Positions 32,273 to 41,228 are shown, numbered from the stretch's first letter. The stretch: DNA of 64,000 bases from JACVRW01 sp963751105 (GCA_963751105.1 CAVVTG010000002.1:1426001-1490000); one strand, 5' to 3'. Numbers and translations are program-made. Notes: generated from the letters alone by a model not told the origin.

Positions 32273-32824
32273 TCAGGCGGCGGCGCCCTCGGCGCGGTCC
32301 GCGGCGAGGGTCACCGGGCAGCGACCCTCGTCGTGGCCACAGGCGGCCACGTCGCAGAGCCGGCAGGCGTGGCCGGCGTCGGCCCGGCCGCCGATCAGCC
32401 CGCCGATCAGCTTCTCGTGCAGGCGGGTGAGCTCGCTCCGCTCGTCAGAGGACAGCGGAGCGAGCACCTCGGCCAGCGCCTCGCCGCGTTCGCGCCGGAT
32501 CGCCTCCGCCACGGCGGCGCCCTCCGCGGTCAGCCTTATCGACACCGAGCGGGCATCGGTGCCGGGCTCGCGGCGAACCAGCCCGGCGGCCGCCAGCCGG
32601 TCGGCCAGCCGCACGGCGGCCGAGTGGGTCAGCCCGAGCGGGCGCCGCAGCGTGTCGATCGAGGAGCCGTCGAGGAAGGTTGACAGCGCGGCCAGCGCGG
32701 CCGGCGCGGCGCCACTATGGGCCGCCGCGGTGGTCACGGCCTCCTCCACCCGCTCGTTGATCGCCAGCGACAACGTCCCCAGAAGGTTCGCCTCCCGCGC
32801 CCTCTCGCTGGATGCATGAGTCAT
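32273..32824 (-). CDS. MarR family regulator with C-terminal Cys/His cluster
   Basis: The 183-residue MarR protein has the winged helix (FLDGSSIDTLRRPLGLTHSA, AVRLADRLAAAGLVRREPGT, the wing DARSVSIRLTAEG). Its C-terminal extension carries Cys154, Cys157, Cys162, His164 and Cys169 (CRLCDVAACGHDEGRC). That arrangement could bind Zn2+ or an Fe-S cluster, or act as a thiol sensor. A perfect 17-bp palindrome overlaps its start codon, so it likely represses itself. The OsmC gene 66 bp downstream is probably its target, giving a redox-sensing circuit. MarR identity is firm; the sensor role is inference. Confidence 0.9.
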   Translation of the reverse strand: MTHASSERAREANLLGTLSLAINERVEEAVTTAAAHSGAAPAALAALSTFLDGSSIDTLRRPLGLTHSAAVRLADRLAAAGLVRREPGTDARSVSIRLTAEGAAVAEAIRRERGEALAEVLAPLSSDERSELTRLHEKLIGGLIGGRADAGHACRLCDVAACGHDEGRCPVTLAADRAEGAAA

Positions 32825-32828
32825 GCAT
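32812..32828. promoter_or_regulatory. 17-bp perfect inverted repeat, probable MarR operator
   Basis: ATGCATGA at 32812-32819 and TCATGCAT at 32821-32828 form a perfect palindrome around one central G. It spans the marR start codon (32822-32824) and lies 15 bp from the divergent gene start at 32843. MarR dimers usually bind 15-20-bp palindromes, so autoregulation and co-control of the divergent gene are likely. Confidence 0.7.
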
Positions 32829-32842
32829 GTATCCTACCGGCG

Positions 32843-33574
32843 GTGGGAAGCGACGCGCCACCCCCCGGCGGCAAGCCTTCCGGCTGGACGGCCCCCAGCG
32901 GCGGCCAGCGACGCGAGGCCATGCCCGGGCTGCTCTCCCTCCCAGCCTGGGCATGGCGTCGCCTCCCACCTGCGGGTCGGGTGCTGGTCGTCCTGCTGCC
33001 CTTCGCCGTGGCCGGCCTGATCGTGGCGCTGGCTCCCGGCATCGAGGACTCCAAGGAGAGCCGCTCGCGAGCGGAGGAGCAGCGGCTCGAGCGGCTGCGC
33101 AGCGCTCGGGTCGAACGCATTCGCCAGGAGCAGCGGCCGCTGGCTCGCTCCGGGCCGGCACCGCCGGCCGGCGACGTGCCGGCGCGCGAGCGCCTGGTGG
33201 CCGTGGCCTCGGCGCAGGTGGCCGACGACGCCCGCCGCCGGGTGGGCACGGGCGAGCTGGACGGCCCGATCCGGCGCGTGGTGTGCGAGCCCTTCCCGCG
33301 CACCGTGGCCGGCAGCGGCGCCGACCAGGACCCCGGACGCCGCTTCGGCGCCTACTCGTGCCTGGCGGTGACCACGGCCTTCGGCCCGAACACCGGCGGT
33401 GACGAGGAGTCCTACTCCCAGAGCGAGGCCGGCCTGATCGGCCATCCCTACCGCATGCGCGTGGACTTCGAGAGCGGCCGGTTCGTCTTCTGCAAGATCA
33501 GCGGCCGTGCGGGCGAGGGCTCGATCGGCGCCCAGCCGGTGGTGACCGTCCCGCGCGAGTGCGGCGGCCGATAG
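32843..33574 (+). CDS. Single-pass membrane protein with extracytoplasmic domain, unknown function
   Basis: From GTG 32843 (243 residues) the protein has a Pro/Gly-rich N-terminus and one membrane helix (GRVLVVLLPFAVAGLIVALAPG). A charged helical linker follows (SRSRAEEQRLERLRSARVER). The extracytoplasmic domain contains RRVVCEPFPRTV, RFGAYSCLAVTTAFG and FVFCKISGRAGEGSIG, with several Cys that could form disulfides. ATG 32922 is an alternative start nearer the helix. I do not recognise the family. It is divergent from marR across the palindrome and 9 bp upstream of pdxH, so it may be co-transcribed with pdxH. Confidence 0.6.
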   Translation: MGSDAPPPGGKPSGWTAPSGGQRREAMPGLLSLPAWAWRRLPPAGRVLVVLLPFAVAGLIVALAPGIEDSKESRSRAEEQRLERLRSARVERIRQEQRPLARSGPAPPAGDVPARERLVAVASAQVADDARRRVGTGELDGPIRRVVCEPFPRTVAGSGADQDPGRRFGAYSCLAVTTAFGPNTGGDEESYSQSEAGLIGHPYRMRVDFESGRFVFCKISGRAGEGSIGAQPVVTVPRECGGR

Positions 33575-33583
33575 CGTGAGTCC

Positions 33584-34219
33584 ATGACGGATCCCGAACC
33601 CGACATACGCAACCGACCCCTTCACGAGGATGACCTCGACGCCGACCCGCTCGCTCAATTCGGCGTCTGGTTCGAGGAGGCCGGCGCTCAGGGCGCTCAC
33701 GAGCCCGAGGCGGTGGCCCTGGCCACCGCGTCCGCGGACGGTGCGCCGTCGGTGCGAATGGTCTTGATGAAGCGCTACGGCGCCGACGGCCTGACGTTCT
33801 TCACCAACTACGGCAGCCGTAAGGGCGACGAGCTCGAGCGCAATCCGCGCGCGGCTCTCCTCTTCCACTGGCCCGAGCTGGGTCGCCAGGTGCGCGTGGA
33901 GGGCAGTGTGGAGCGGGCGCCGCGGGAGCTCAGCGAGGAGTACGCACGCAGTCGCTCACGCAGCAGCCAGCTGAGTGCCCTGGCTTCGCCGCAGAGCCGG
34001 CCGGTGGACAGCCGGACCTGGCTCGAGCGCAGGGTCGCGGAGCTGGAGCGCGAGCACGAGGGCGAGGAGCGCCTGCCCGTGGGCGACAGCTGGGGTGGTT
34101 TCCGGCTGACTCCCTCCGCGTGGGAGTTCTGGCAGCAGCGGCGCGACCGCCTGCACGACCGCTTCCGCTTCGAGCCCGCGCCCGGCGGCGGCTGGACCCA
34201 CCAGCGGCTGGGTCCGTAG
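33584..34219 (+). CDS. pdxH: Pyridoxamine 5'-phosphate oxidase
   Basis: PdxH oxidises pyridoxine or pyridoxamine phosphate to pyridoxal 5'-phosphate using FMN and O2. The 211-residue protein has the expected layout: DADPLAQFGVWFEEA, MVLMKRYGADGLTFFTNYGS, RKGDELERNPRAALLFHW (FMN contact) and the C-terminal signature WGGFRLTPSAWEFWQQR, ending RFRF. Length and motifs match bacterial PdxH rather than the shorter F420/FMN split-barrel relatives. It starts 9 bp after the membrane protein gene. PLP is the cofactor of dapL in this window, but no direct operon link exists. Confidence 0.95.
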   Translation: MTDPEPDIRNRPLHEDDLDADPLAQFGVWFEEAGAQGAHEPEAVALATASADGAPSVRMVLMKRYGADGLTFFTNYGSRKGDELERNPRAALLFHWPELGRQVRVEGSVERAPRELSEEYARSRSRSSQLSALASPQSRPVDSRTWLERRVAELEREHEGEERLPVGDSWGGFRLTPSAWEFWQQRRDRLHDRFRFEPAPGGGWTHQRLGP

Positions 34220-34228
34220 CCGCCGCCG

Positions 34229-35197
34229 TCAGCCGTCCGGGTGCGGCTGGAGCGCCACCCCGTGGTCCCGCTCGCGCATTCCCAGCTCGTAGGCCGCTCC
34301 GCCCTTGACCTCGAGCTCCCAGGTGCCCCCTCCCCCAGGTCGTTCCAGCGCGAGCCGCATGTCGGCGATCGAGCAGTTGACCACGTTGTGCTCGCCGCCG
34401 TCGGGGTCGGCGTAGAGCCAGCCGACGAAGCGGTCGCGCGGCGCGGACACGGTCCCGCGCACCCGCATCCCCCGGCCGGGCAGCAGAAAGGCGCAGCTGT
34501 CGGGCGACTCGCCCACCTCCACGCGCCGCCCGGGGCCGCCGAGCACGTGACGCTCACCGGCCAGGCTGATCGCGCCGTTGGCGATCCAGGGCGTGGTCAT
34601 GGGTCCTAGTCGTATGCGGCCGAGGGCCGCGTCGAGCCAGTCGCCGTCGTCGGTGATCCCGTGCAGCCAGATCCAGCGCTCGGCGTGCTGTACGCCCCAG
34701 TTGTGACCCACCATGCCGTGCCAGCCGTCCACGTCGAGCTCTCGTCCGTCGACCACGAGCGACCCTTCGAAGCGCGCCGCGGGAACCGGCGACAGCAGCT
34801 TGGTGCGCGGCAGCCGAGCCGTGTACATCCACGGCCGCGGGAGATGAAAGAGCGGCGGCTCGCCGCCCTCGAAGCGCAGGTCCCAGGCGGCCTCGCTACC
34901 GATCGACCCCTCAGCTCGCCCGGGGCCGAGGCGTGACTCCCCCACGCTGATCCAGTCGCCGTCGGCAGCCTGCGGCGCCGCCACCGTGATCTTCGCCGCA
35001 CGCGGCGCGCCGGGCCCGAACAGCGTGAACCAGAGCGAGCCGGTGGGCAGCGCGCCCGGGCGCTTGTGCACCGTGTAGCGCACCCACGCGCCGAGTGGCT
35101 CGCCGGGCGCGCAGAGCTTGAGGTAGAAGCTCTCGTAGTGCCCGGCCTTCTGCGCCAGGCCCGGGAAGCGGGCCGCGGTGGGGTCGACGGAGGCCAC
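34229..35197 (-). CDS. CrtC/AttH-like lipocalin-type protein
   Basis: The 322-residue protein is beta-strand- and Trp-rich with features of the AttH/CrtC (hydroxyneurosporene synthase-like) lipocalin fold. Examples are YESFYLKLCAPGEPLGAWVR, GTVSAPRDRFVGWLYADPDG, GWHGMVGHNWGVQHAERWIW and the closing WELEVKGGAAYELGMRERDH. The HGMVGHNWG stretch is close to the HxxxGNQWG-type motif of that group. Some relatives hydrate carotenoids and others have no known activity. No carotenoid genes are visible here, so I keep the function open. It converges on pdxH and is divergent from the SDR at 35240. Confidence 0.6.
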   Translation of the reverse strand: MASVDPTAARFPGLAQKAGHYESFYLKLCAPGEPLGAWVRYTVHKRPGALPTGSLWFTLFGPGAPRAAKITVAAPQAADGDWISVGESRLGPGRAEGSIGSEAAWDLRFEGGEPPLFHLPRPWMYTARLPRTKLLSPVPAARFEGSLVVDGRELDVDGWHGMVGHNWGVQHAERWIWLHGITDDGDWLDAALGRIRLGPMTTPWIANGAISLAGERHVLGGPGRRVEVGESPDSCAFLLPGRGMRVRGTVSAPRDRFVGWLYADPDGGEHNVVNCSIADMRLALERPGGGGTWELEVKGGAAYELGMRERDHGVALQPHPDG

Positions 35198-35239
35198 GCG
35201 TCCGCCAGCCTAGGGCCTGGGGCTGCTAGAACCACGGCC

Positions 35240-35932
35240 ATGGCAGACGAACCGGTCCTGGTCATCACGGGCGCCAGCAGCGGCATCGGCGCCGCCACCG
35301 CGCGGCGAGCGTCGGAGTTCGGCTACCGCCTGGTGCTGGCGGCGCGCTCGGTCGACCGCCTCGAGGCGCTGGCCGGGGAGCTGGGTGGTGACGAGAAGGC
35401 CATCGCCGTGGCCTGCGACGTGACCAGCTGGGAGGACCAGCAGGCGCTCGTGAAGCGCTCGCTCGACGCCTTCGGGCGTATGGACGCCTTCTTCGCCAAC
35501 GCCGGCTTCGGGGCCCAGCGCGGCTTCCTCGAGGAGAGCGTCGAGCACTGGAAGGCGATGATCGACACCAACGTGTACGGCGCCGCGCTGTCGATCCGGG
35601 CCTCGCTCGAACAGTTCAAGCGCCAGAACAGCGGCCACCTCCTCCTCACGAGCTCGGTCGCGGGCCGGCGCTCCATCCAGGGCTCGCTCTACTCGGCCAC
35701 GAAGTTCGCGGTCACCGGCATGGGCGAGTCGCTGCGCCAGGAGATCGCCGAGACCGACATCAAGATGACCCTGATCGAGCCCGGCATGGTCGACACCCCG
35801 TTCTTCGAGAACGAGGTGTCCGGCGCGCTCGAGGCCGACGACATCGCCCGGGCGGTGATGTTCGCCCTCACCCAGCCGCCCCACGTGGACGTCAACGAGA
35901 TCCTGATCCGGCCGATCCACCAGCCGACCTGA
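35240..35932 (+). CDS. Short-chain dehydrogenase/reductase
   Basis: The 230-residue classical SDR starts at ATG 35240 (MADEPVLVITGASSGIGAAT). It carries TGASSGIG, the Arg-containing end of strand 2 (VLAARSVDRLEAL, favouring NADP), AFFANAGFGAQRG, LLTSSVAGRR and the catalytic Tyr-x-x-x-Lys in GSLYSATKFAVTG. VEPGMVDTP-type closing is present (IEPGMVDTPFFENEV). The length is at the short end for the family. These enzymes act on diverse alcohols and ketones; the substrate is unknown. It is unrelated in position to the other SDR at 30867. Confidence 0.92.
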   Translation: MADEPVLVITGASSGIGAATARRASEFGYRLVLAARSVDRLEALAGELGGDEKAIAVACDVTSWEDQQALVKRSLDAFGRMDAFFANAGFGAQRGFLEESVEHWKAMIDTNVYGAALSIRASLEQFKRQNSGHLLLTSSVAGRRSIQGSLYSATKFAVTGMGESLRQEIAETDIKMTLIEPGMVDTPFFENEVSGALEADDIARAVMFALTQPPHVDVNEILIRPIHQPT

Positions 35933-35947
35933 GCGCCAGGGGCTGGA

Positions 35948-38161
35948 TCAGCAGGCCGCGCGCGCGAGTGGGCCGGCTGCGGCAGCGCAGACCTGCGGAA
36001 ATTGCGGCGCCACCTGTACGCGGGCCACGTCAGCGACCTGCCGGCGTCCGCGCAGATTCGTGCTGCGCGCGACAGCGGTGTTGGCCACGACTCCCGACCC
36101 ACCCGTGACCTGCGCGACCGCGGTCAGTCGGCGGCTGCGTCCCGGCAGCAGCTTCCCGACCCGCCAGCAGGCGCGCCCGTCGCGCAGCGCGCCGCCGCGT
36201 GAAGCGGAGCGCAGCCGCAGGCCGCGGCCGGGGCGGTCGCAGACTCGGACACGGTGCGCGGCGGCCGCGCGTCTTTGAGCGGTCACGACAATGCGATAGC
36301 TGAGCACCTGTCCTTTGCGCGTGACGTCCGCGCCGGTCGACTTGCGGACGGTGAGCCGAGCGGCCCCGGCCTTCACGCGTACCGGTCCCAGCCTGAATCG
36401 TTGAGTCGCGACACCGTCTCCACGAACGCGTACGACCGGCCGCAGGCTGCCGCGGTCGAGCGGGCGCAGGCGGACGCGGATCGTTGCCTGCTCACCCGGG
36501 TCGAGCGGCCCGAGGGCGCAGCGTACGACCTCTCTCACGGTGCAGCGGCCGCCGGTGGTGGGCCGCGCGCCGAGCACGTCGGCGCCCGGCACCTCGACGG
36601 TCGCGACCACGTTGTCGATGGGACGGCCGAGGTCGTTCGTCACCTCGACCGTGCCGACCGCGGTTTCACCGGCAGTGGGGGTCCGCGGAGTGACAATCAA
36701 GGTCGCCTCGAACGGGGGGCGTTGGACGATCGACGTGATCTCCGGAGAGGTGGCGGACACCGGCCGCCCAGCCGACGCACCGAAAGCGTTTGCGGTCGCG
36801 ACGTTGGCGACCACGAAATCATCTGGCGCGTCGTCGTCCACGCGCACATCGAAGCTCGCGCTCGCGACCGCACCCGGCGCGAGCGTGCCGATGGTGAAGC
36901 CGACCGAGCGGCCATCGGCGGCCGCCGTCCCGGCCGGACCCGACAGCGACCCCTCTACGAGCGTCGTCTGCGCGGGGACCGAGTCATCGACGCGCAGGTC
37001 AGTAGCGGCGTCGTCACCGGTGTTCCGCGTCGTCACGGCGTAGCGCAACACGTCGCCGGGCTCTACGTTGCCGCCGTTCAGATCGACGACGGATTTGTCG
37101 ACGGTCAGCTGAGGGGCGCTCAGGTCGGTGGTGAACGTCACCGCCTGGATCAGGTACTGGTCGAGTGTGGTGGATGCCGCGAACGACGTGCTGGTGGCGC
37201 CGTTTCCGAGGAAGCCGTCGGCGACGATGCGATCCGAGTCGAATCCGAGCCCGTTGACGTAGGCGGGAATCCGCTGGCCCAGGGTGTTGGTGCCCTGGAA
37301 GGACACCGAGCTGTTGAACAGATTGATCTGGGGATTGGCCGCGTCGGACAGCAACCGGCCGTTGAGCGCCAGTCGATCGCCGGAGCTGCCCCGATCGCCC
37401 TCGTAGGCGACGAGCCCGACCGACGTCCGCACCGGCCCGCTCAGCGGCGTGCGGAAACCACTCACCCCGATCGACAGCGGCGGATCTCCCTGCTGAATGG
37501 TCTGGAGACCGTCGAAAACGGACAGGTTGCGCAACGGCTGCGCCGGATCGCGATAGACGACGACGAGCGACCACCCCGCGTAGCGGTCCAGGCCGGTGCC
37601 GCCCTGCACGTTTCCGACCCAGTAGCGCCCCGACCCGCCTGCCCTGACGAGCGCAGTGACGTCGGCGAAGGTGACGTACGAGCCGGCGATCACCGTGCTG
37701 TCTGCCACCGTGCCCGGCACGGAGACGTAGCTCCCGCTGGTCGGGGTCCGCAGCAGCGCCGTTCCCCGCGCCGCGGCGTTCGGCGCGGGGCCGCCGCCAC
37801 CGCCGCCGCTGGTGACCCGCCCGCCGAAGTAGAGGCCGGCGAACAAGACCTCGTATGCGTCCGGCGGCGTAAAGGTCGAGCTCGAGGAGTTGAACGTCGC
37901 GGGGTCGGAGTCCGCGTCCACCTGAACCATCGCGAACGCGTTGTTGCTGAGGGCTGCTCCTGTGGCCGTACCCGCCTGGGAGCCCGCACAGGTAGCCGCC
38001 GCCGCGGGACAGGTCATCAGGGTGCTGCCGGTCACCCAGATGGCGCCCGGCTCGTTCGCGCTGTAACGCGTCGCGAACGGCACCTCTCCGAGCGCAGCGG
38101 CCGGCGCGACGGTCGCTCCGACGACCAGCACGACCGCAAGGCAGCGGACCACAGCGCGCAT
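35948..38161 (-). CDS. Secreted DUF11-repeat surface protein
   Basis: The 737-residue protein has a Sec signal peptide (VRCLAVVLVVGATVAPAAAL, cleavage near residue 25). A ~320-residue N-terminal domain follows (FATRYSANEPGAIWVTGST, YEVLFAGLYFGGRVTSGG, QYLIQAVTFTTDLSAP). Several DUF11/CARDB-like Ig-type repeats follow, for example LTVDKSVVDLNGGNVEPGDV with RYAVTTRNTGDDAATDLRVD, and later LTVRKSTGADVTRKGQVLSY. The end is Arg-rich and has no sortase motif or anchor helix. DUF11 proteins are cell-surface or secreted; adhesion or structural roles are guessed. A run of six Gly lies near residue 113. The role is unknown. Confidence 0.85.
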   Translation of the reverse strand: MRAVVRCLAVVLVVGATVAPAAALGEVPFATRYSANEPGAIWVTGSTLMTCPAAAATCAGSQAGTATGAALSNNAFAMVQVDADSDPATFNSSSSTFTPPDAYEVLFAGLYFGGRVTSGGGGGGPAPNAAARGTALLRTPTSGSYVSVPGTVADSTVIAGSYVTFADVTALVRAGGSGRYWVGNVQGGTGLDRYAGWSLVVVYRDPAQPLRNLSVFDGLQTIQQGDPPLSIGVSGFRTPLSGPVRTSVGLVAYEGDRGSSGDRLALNGRLLSDAANPQINLFNSSVSFQGTNTLGQRIPAYVNGLGFDSDRIVADGFLGNGATSTSFAASTTLDQYLIQAVTFTTDLSAPQLTVDKSVVDLNGGNVEPGDVLRYAVTTRNTGDDAATDLRVDDSVPAQTTLVEGSLSGPAGTAAADGRSVGFTIGTLAPGAVASASFDVRVDDDAPDDFVVANVATANAFGASAGRPVSATSPEITSIVQRPPFEATLIVTPRTPTAGETAVGTVEVTNDLGRPIDNVVATVEVPGADVLGARPTTGGRCTVREVVRCALGPLDPGEQATIRVRLRPLDRGSLRPVVRVRGDGVATQRFRLGPVRVKAGAARLTVRKSTGADVTRKGQVLSYRIVVTAQRRAAAAHRVRVCDRPGRGLRLRSASRGGALRDGRACWRVGKLLPGRSRRLTAVAQVTGGSGVVANTAVARSTNLRGRRQVADVARVQVAPQFPQVCAAAAGPLARAAC

Positions 38162-38239
38162 GAGCGCAGCAGGCTACCGGGAGGTCGACTCTGTGGCGGT
38201 GTCGGGATTCGGGCCGCCGGCCGTACTAGGCTGGGGCCA

Positions 38240-39322
38240 GTGTCTGGAAGAACCGGGGTCCAGGTCTACGCCCACGTCGACATGGACGCCTTCTACGTCA
38301 GCGTCGAGCTGCAGCGGCGCCCGGAGCTGCGCGGGCTGCCGGTGGTGGTGGCGGGCAGTGGGCCGCGGGCGGTGGTCACCACGGCCAGCTACGAGGCCCG
38401 CCGCTACGGGATCTTCTCCGCCACGCCGGCCGAGCGGGCACGGCGGCTGTGTCCCGAGGCAGTCTTCATCGCGCCCGACTTCGAGCTCTACCGCCGGCGC
38501 TCCGCGGACGTGCATGCGGTGCTGCGCAGGCACGTGGAGCGGGTCGAGTCGGTGGGGCTCGACGAGGCCTATCTCGACCTCACCGGGCTCGACCGTCACC
38601 GGGCGGCGGCCCGGCAGGTCAAGGAGGCGGTGCGCTCTGAGACCGGCCTCACCTGCTCAGTGGGCATCGGGCCGAACAAGCTGGTGGCCAAGGTGGCCTC
38701 CGACGCCGAGAAGCCCGACGGCTTCCTCGAGCTCACGGCGGACGAGGCCCGGGAGCGCTTCGGCGGGGCCTCGCCCGGCCTGGTGCCCGGCATCGGACCG
38801 AAGACGGTGGCCCGGCTCGAACGGCTGGGTATCACCACCCTCGAAGCGCTCGGCGCGCTCCCGGATGGCCGGCTGACTGAGTGGTTCGGCCCCCGGCTCG
38901 GGCCGCATCTGGGCGGGTTGGCCCGTTTCGAGGACGAGCGCATGATCGAGACCATGCGCGTGGCCAAGTCGGAGTCGCGTGAGACCACCTTCGACCGCGA
39001 CCTGCGCGGGATGGAGGCGCTCGAGCCGGTGCTTCGGCGCCTCAGCGAGCAGCTCTGCACGACCCTGGCGAGCCAGGAGCGCCGCGGCCGCACCGTCGGC
39101 ATCAAGGTGCGCTTCGACGACTTCTCGACCGTCACCCGGGCGCGCACGCTGGAGGCGGCGGTCAATGATCTCGACACAGTCCACGGCGTGGCGCTGGACC
39201 TGCTGCGGCGGCTCGCTCCGGCGCGCCCGGTGCGCCTGCTGGGAGTGCGGGTGGCGGGACTCGACGAGCGCGAGGTCGCTCGCGTGCGGATCCCCGTGGA
39301 TCAGCTCTCGATGTCGCTCTGA
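38240..39322 (+). CDS. dinB: DNA polymerase IV (Y-family translesion polymerase)
   Basis: The 360-residue Y-family polymerase starts at GTG 38240, and the palm begins VYAHVDMDAFYVSVELQRRP with the metal-binding Asp14 and the Asp-Ala-Phe. Next come the nucleotide-contact TTASYEARRYGI, the catalytic SVGLDEAYLDLTGLD, and SVGIGPNKLVAKVASDAEKP. A helix-hairpin-helix follows (LVPGIGPKTVARLERLGI), then the little-finger domain. DinB copies past lesions with low fidelity. It lacks an obvious C-terminal beta-clamp motif (ends IPVDQLSMSL), although QLSMSL is close to the QL-x-hydrophobic clamp-binding consensus. It is a single-gene unit, divergent from the DUF11 gene. Confidence 0.94.
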   Translation: MSGRTGVQVYAHVDMDAFYVSVELQRRPELRGLPVVVAGSGPRAVVTTASYEARRYGIFSATPAERARRLCPEAVFIAPDFELYRRRSADVHAVLRRHVERVESVGLDEAYLDLTGLDRHRAAARQVKEAVRSETGLTCSVGIGPNKLVAKVASDAEKPDGFLELTADEARERFGGASPGLVPGIGPKTVARLERLGITTLEALGALPDGRLTEWFGPRLGPHLGGLARFEDERMIETMRVAKSESRETTFDRDLRGMEALEPVLRRLSEQLCTTLASQERRGRTVGIKVRFDDFSTVTRARTLEAAVNDLDTVHGVALDLLRRLAPARPVRLLGVRVAGLDEREVARVRIPVDQLSMSL

Positions 39323-39354
39323 GCGCAGCTTCCCCCCTGCGCTAAGTTGGGCGC

Positions 39355-40770
39355 ATGTCCTCGGATCGGCTGACCGCGCTCGATACCTCCTTCCTCCACC
39401 TCGAGGACGGCGAGGCCCACATGCACGTGGCCTCGGTGATGCTGTTCGAGGGGCCGCCGCCAGCCTACGACGAGCTGCTCGAGAGCCTCGAGCGCCGGCT
39501 GCCGCTCGTGCCGCGCTATCGCCAGCGGCTCGCCTTCGTGCCGCTCGGCCAGGGCCGCCCGAGGTGGGTGGACGACCCCCACCTCAACCTGCGCTACCAC
39601 CTTCGCTCCACCGCGCTCCCGAGCCCGGGCTCAGAGCAGCAGCTCAAGGAGCTCGCCGGACGGGTGTTCTCCCAGCAGCTCGACCGCGACAAGCCGCTGT
39701 GGGAGATCTGGATGGTCGAGGGGCTCGAGGACGACCGCTTCGCCCTCCTGTCCAAGACCCATCACGCGCTCGTGGACGGCATCTCGGGCGTGGACATCAT
39801 CTCCGTGCTCTTCGACACCACGCCGGAGCCCGCCGCGCCCACCGCGCCGGGCGACCGCTGGCTGCCCCGTCCGCTCCCCAGCCGCATGCAGCTGCTGGGT
39901 GAGGCCCTGCTGGAGCGCGGCACCATCCCCGCCGAGATCACCCGCTCGGTGCGAGCGGTGTTCCGTGGCCCACGCCGCATCGCGGCCGGGGCGCGCGACG
40001 CCGCCGTCGGCGTGGGTGCGATGGCCTGGGCCGGGCTCAACCCCGCCCCGCCGAGCCCCTACAACCGCTCGATCGGCCCGCACCGGCGCTTCACCTGGGT
40101 CAGGGCGGATCTGAACGAGCTCAAGGCGATCAAGAACGAGCTGGGCGGCACGGTCAACGACGTGGTGCTCGCCACCGTGGCCGGGGCCCTCGGCAAGCAT
40201 CTGCGCCGCCGCGGGCAGCGGACCGACGGGCTCGAGCTTAAAGCGATGATCCCGGTGAGCGTCCGGGCCGACGTCGAGCGCGGCGCGCTCGGCAACAAGG
40301 TGGCCGCCATGATGGCCCCGCTGCCGGTGTGGTGCCAGGATCCGGTGGCGCGCCTGGACATCCTGCGCGAGGAGCTGCGCGGCCTGAAGTCGAGCGGGCA
40401 GGCCGTGGGCGCCCAGGTGCTGACGGACCTGACGGGCTTCGCCCCGCCGACCGTCATGGACCAGGCCTCCCGGCTGGTGGCCCGCCAGCGCATGTTCAAC
40501 CTGGTGGTCACCAACGTCCCCGGCCCGCAGTTCCCGCTCTACCTCGCCGGGCGCAGGATGCTCGACCCGTTCCCGATGGTGCCGCTGGCCAAGAACCAGG
40601 GCCTCGGGATCGCGCTGCTGTCCTATGCGGGCAAGATCAACTTCGGGCTCGTGAGCGACTACGACGTGGTGTGGGATCTCGACGACTTCGCCGAGGACGT
40701 TCGCGAGTCGCTGGACGAGCTCGCCGCCGCGGCCGGGGTCGAGCTCGACCGGGAGACCGTGGGCGCGTGA
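39355..40770 (+). CDS. Wax ester synthase/diacylglycerol acyltransferase (WS/DGAT)
   Basis: The 471-residue protein is an actinobacterial WS/DGAT that makes wax esters or triacylglycerol from acyl-CoA. It begins LTALDTSFLHLEDGEAHMHV and has the catalytic HHxxxDG motif as HHALVDG (136-142) within KTHHALVDGISGVDII. The C-terminal markers include NVPGPQFPLYLAGRRMLD (family NVPGP) and INFGLVSDYDVVWDLDDFAE. Storage-lipid or wax synthesis is typical of Actinobacteria with lipid inclusions. It is followed in a GTGA overlap by a ybaK-like gene, so the two are co-translated. Confidence 0.93.
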   Translation: MSSDRLTALDTSFLHLEDGEAHMHVASVMLFEGPPPAYDELLESLERRLPLVPRYRQRLAFVPLGQGRPRWVDDPHLNLRYHLRSTALPSPGSEQQLKELAGRVFSQQLDRDKPLWEIWMVEGLEDDRFALLSKTHHALVDGISGVDIISVLFDTTPEPAAPTAPGDRWLPRPLPSRMQLLGEALLERGTIPAEITRSVRAVFRGPRRIAAGARDAAVGVGAMAWAGLNPAPPSPYNRSIGPHRRFTWVRADLNELKAIKNELGGTVNDVVLATVAGALGKHLRRRGQRTDGLELKAMIPVSVRADVERGALGNKVAAMMAPLPVWCQDPVARLDILREELRGLKSSGQAVGAQVLTDLTGFAPPTVMDQASRLVARQRMFNLVVTNVPGPQFPLYLAGRRMLDPFPMVPLAKNQGLGIALLSYAGKINFGLVSDYDVVWDLDDFAEDVRESLDELAAAAGVELDRETVGA

Positions 40771-41228
40771 GGGACCGGCTGGCCCGCTGCGCCCGCGAGC
40801 TCGGCATCGAGGTGCACGTGCAGCGCCTGGAGGCGTCCACGCGAACCGTCAAGGACGCCGCGGTGGCGGTGGGCTGCCGGGAATCCGAGATCGCCAAGTC
40901 GATCGTCTTCGTGGCCGACGGCGACCCCGTGGTCTGCGTCGCCTCCGGCCGTCACCGCATCGACACGGCGAAGCTGGCCGACGCGCTCGACGTGGCCGAG
41001 GTGCGCCAGGCGGGCGCCGAGGAGGTCCGGGCCGCCACCGGCTACGCGGTCGGAGGGGTTCCGCCGTTCGGGCACGACCTGCCGGTGGTGTTCGACGAGG
41101 AGCTGCTCGCGCACCAACGGGTGTGGGCCGCCGCGGGCGACCCCAACAGCTTGTTCGAGGTGGACCCGCGCGCGCTGGCCGACTGCGTGGGCGCACGGGT
41201 GCTCGCCGTGGGCGAGTCGGACTCCTGA
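40767..41228 (+). CDS. YbaK/ProX-type aminoacyl-tRNA deacylase
   Basis: The 153-residue protein starts at GTG 40767, overlapping the WS/DGAT stop. It has the YbaK/INS-superfamily pattern, with TRTVKDAAVAVGCRESEIAK, SIVFVADGDPVVCVASGRHR, DTAKLADALDVAEVRQA and the substrate-loop ATGYAVGGVPPFGHDLPVVF. These trans-editing enzymes deacylate mischarged tRNAs, such as Cys-tRNAPro (YbaK) or Ala-tRNAPro (ProX). Which one cannot be said. Its linkage to a lipid-synthesis gene looks incidental. A 91-bp gap with a hairpin separates it from amtB. Confidence 0.88.
   Translation: MRDRLARCARELGIEVHVQRLEASTRTVKDAAVAVGCRESEIAKSIVFVADGDPVVCVASGRHRIDTAKLADALDVAEVRQAGAEEVRAATGYAVGGVPPFGHDLPVVFDEELLAHQRVWAAAGDPNSLFEVDPRALADCVGARVLAVGESDS

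Noticed and set aside
36254..38239. Long plus-strand frame (over 600 residues) before dinB
   Set aside because: It is antisense to the DUF11 gene, is Arg/Pro/Gly-rich without any domain, and the true dinB homology starts at GTG 38240.
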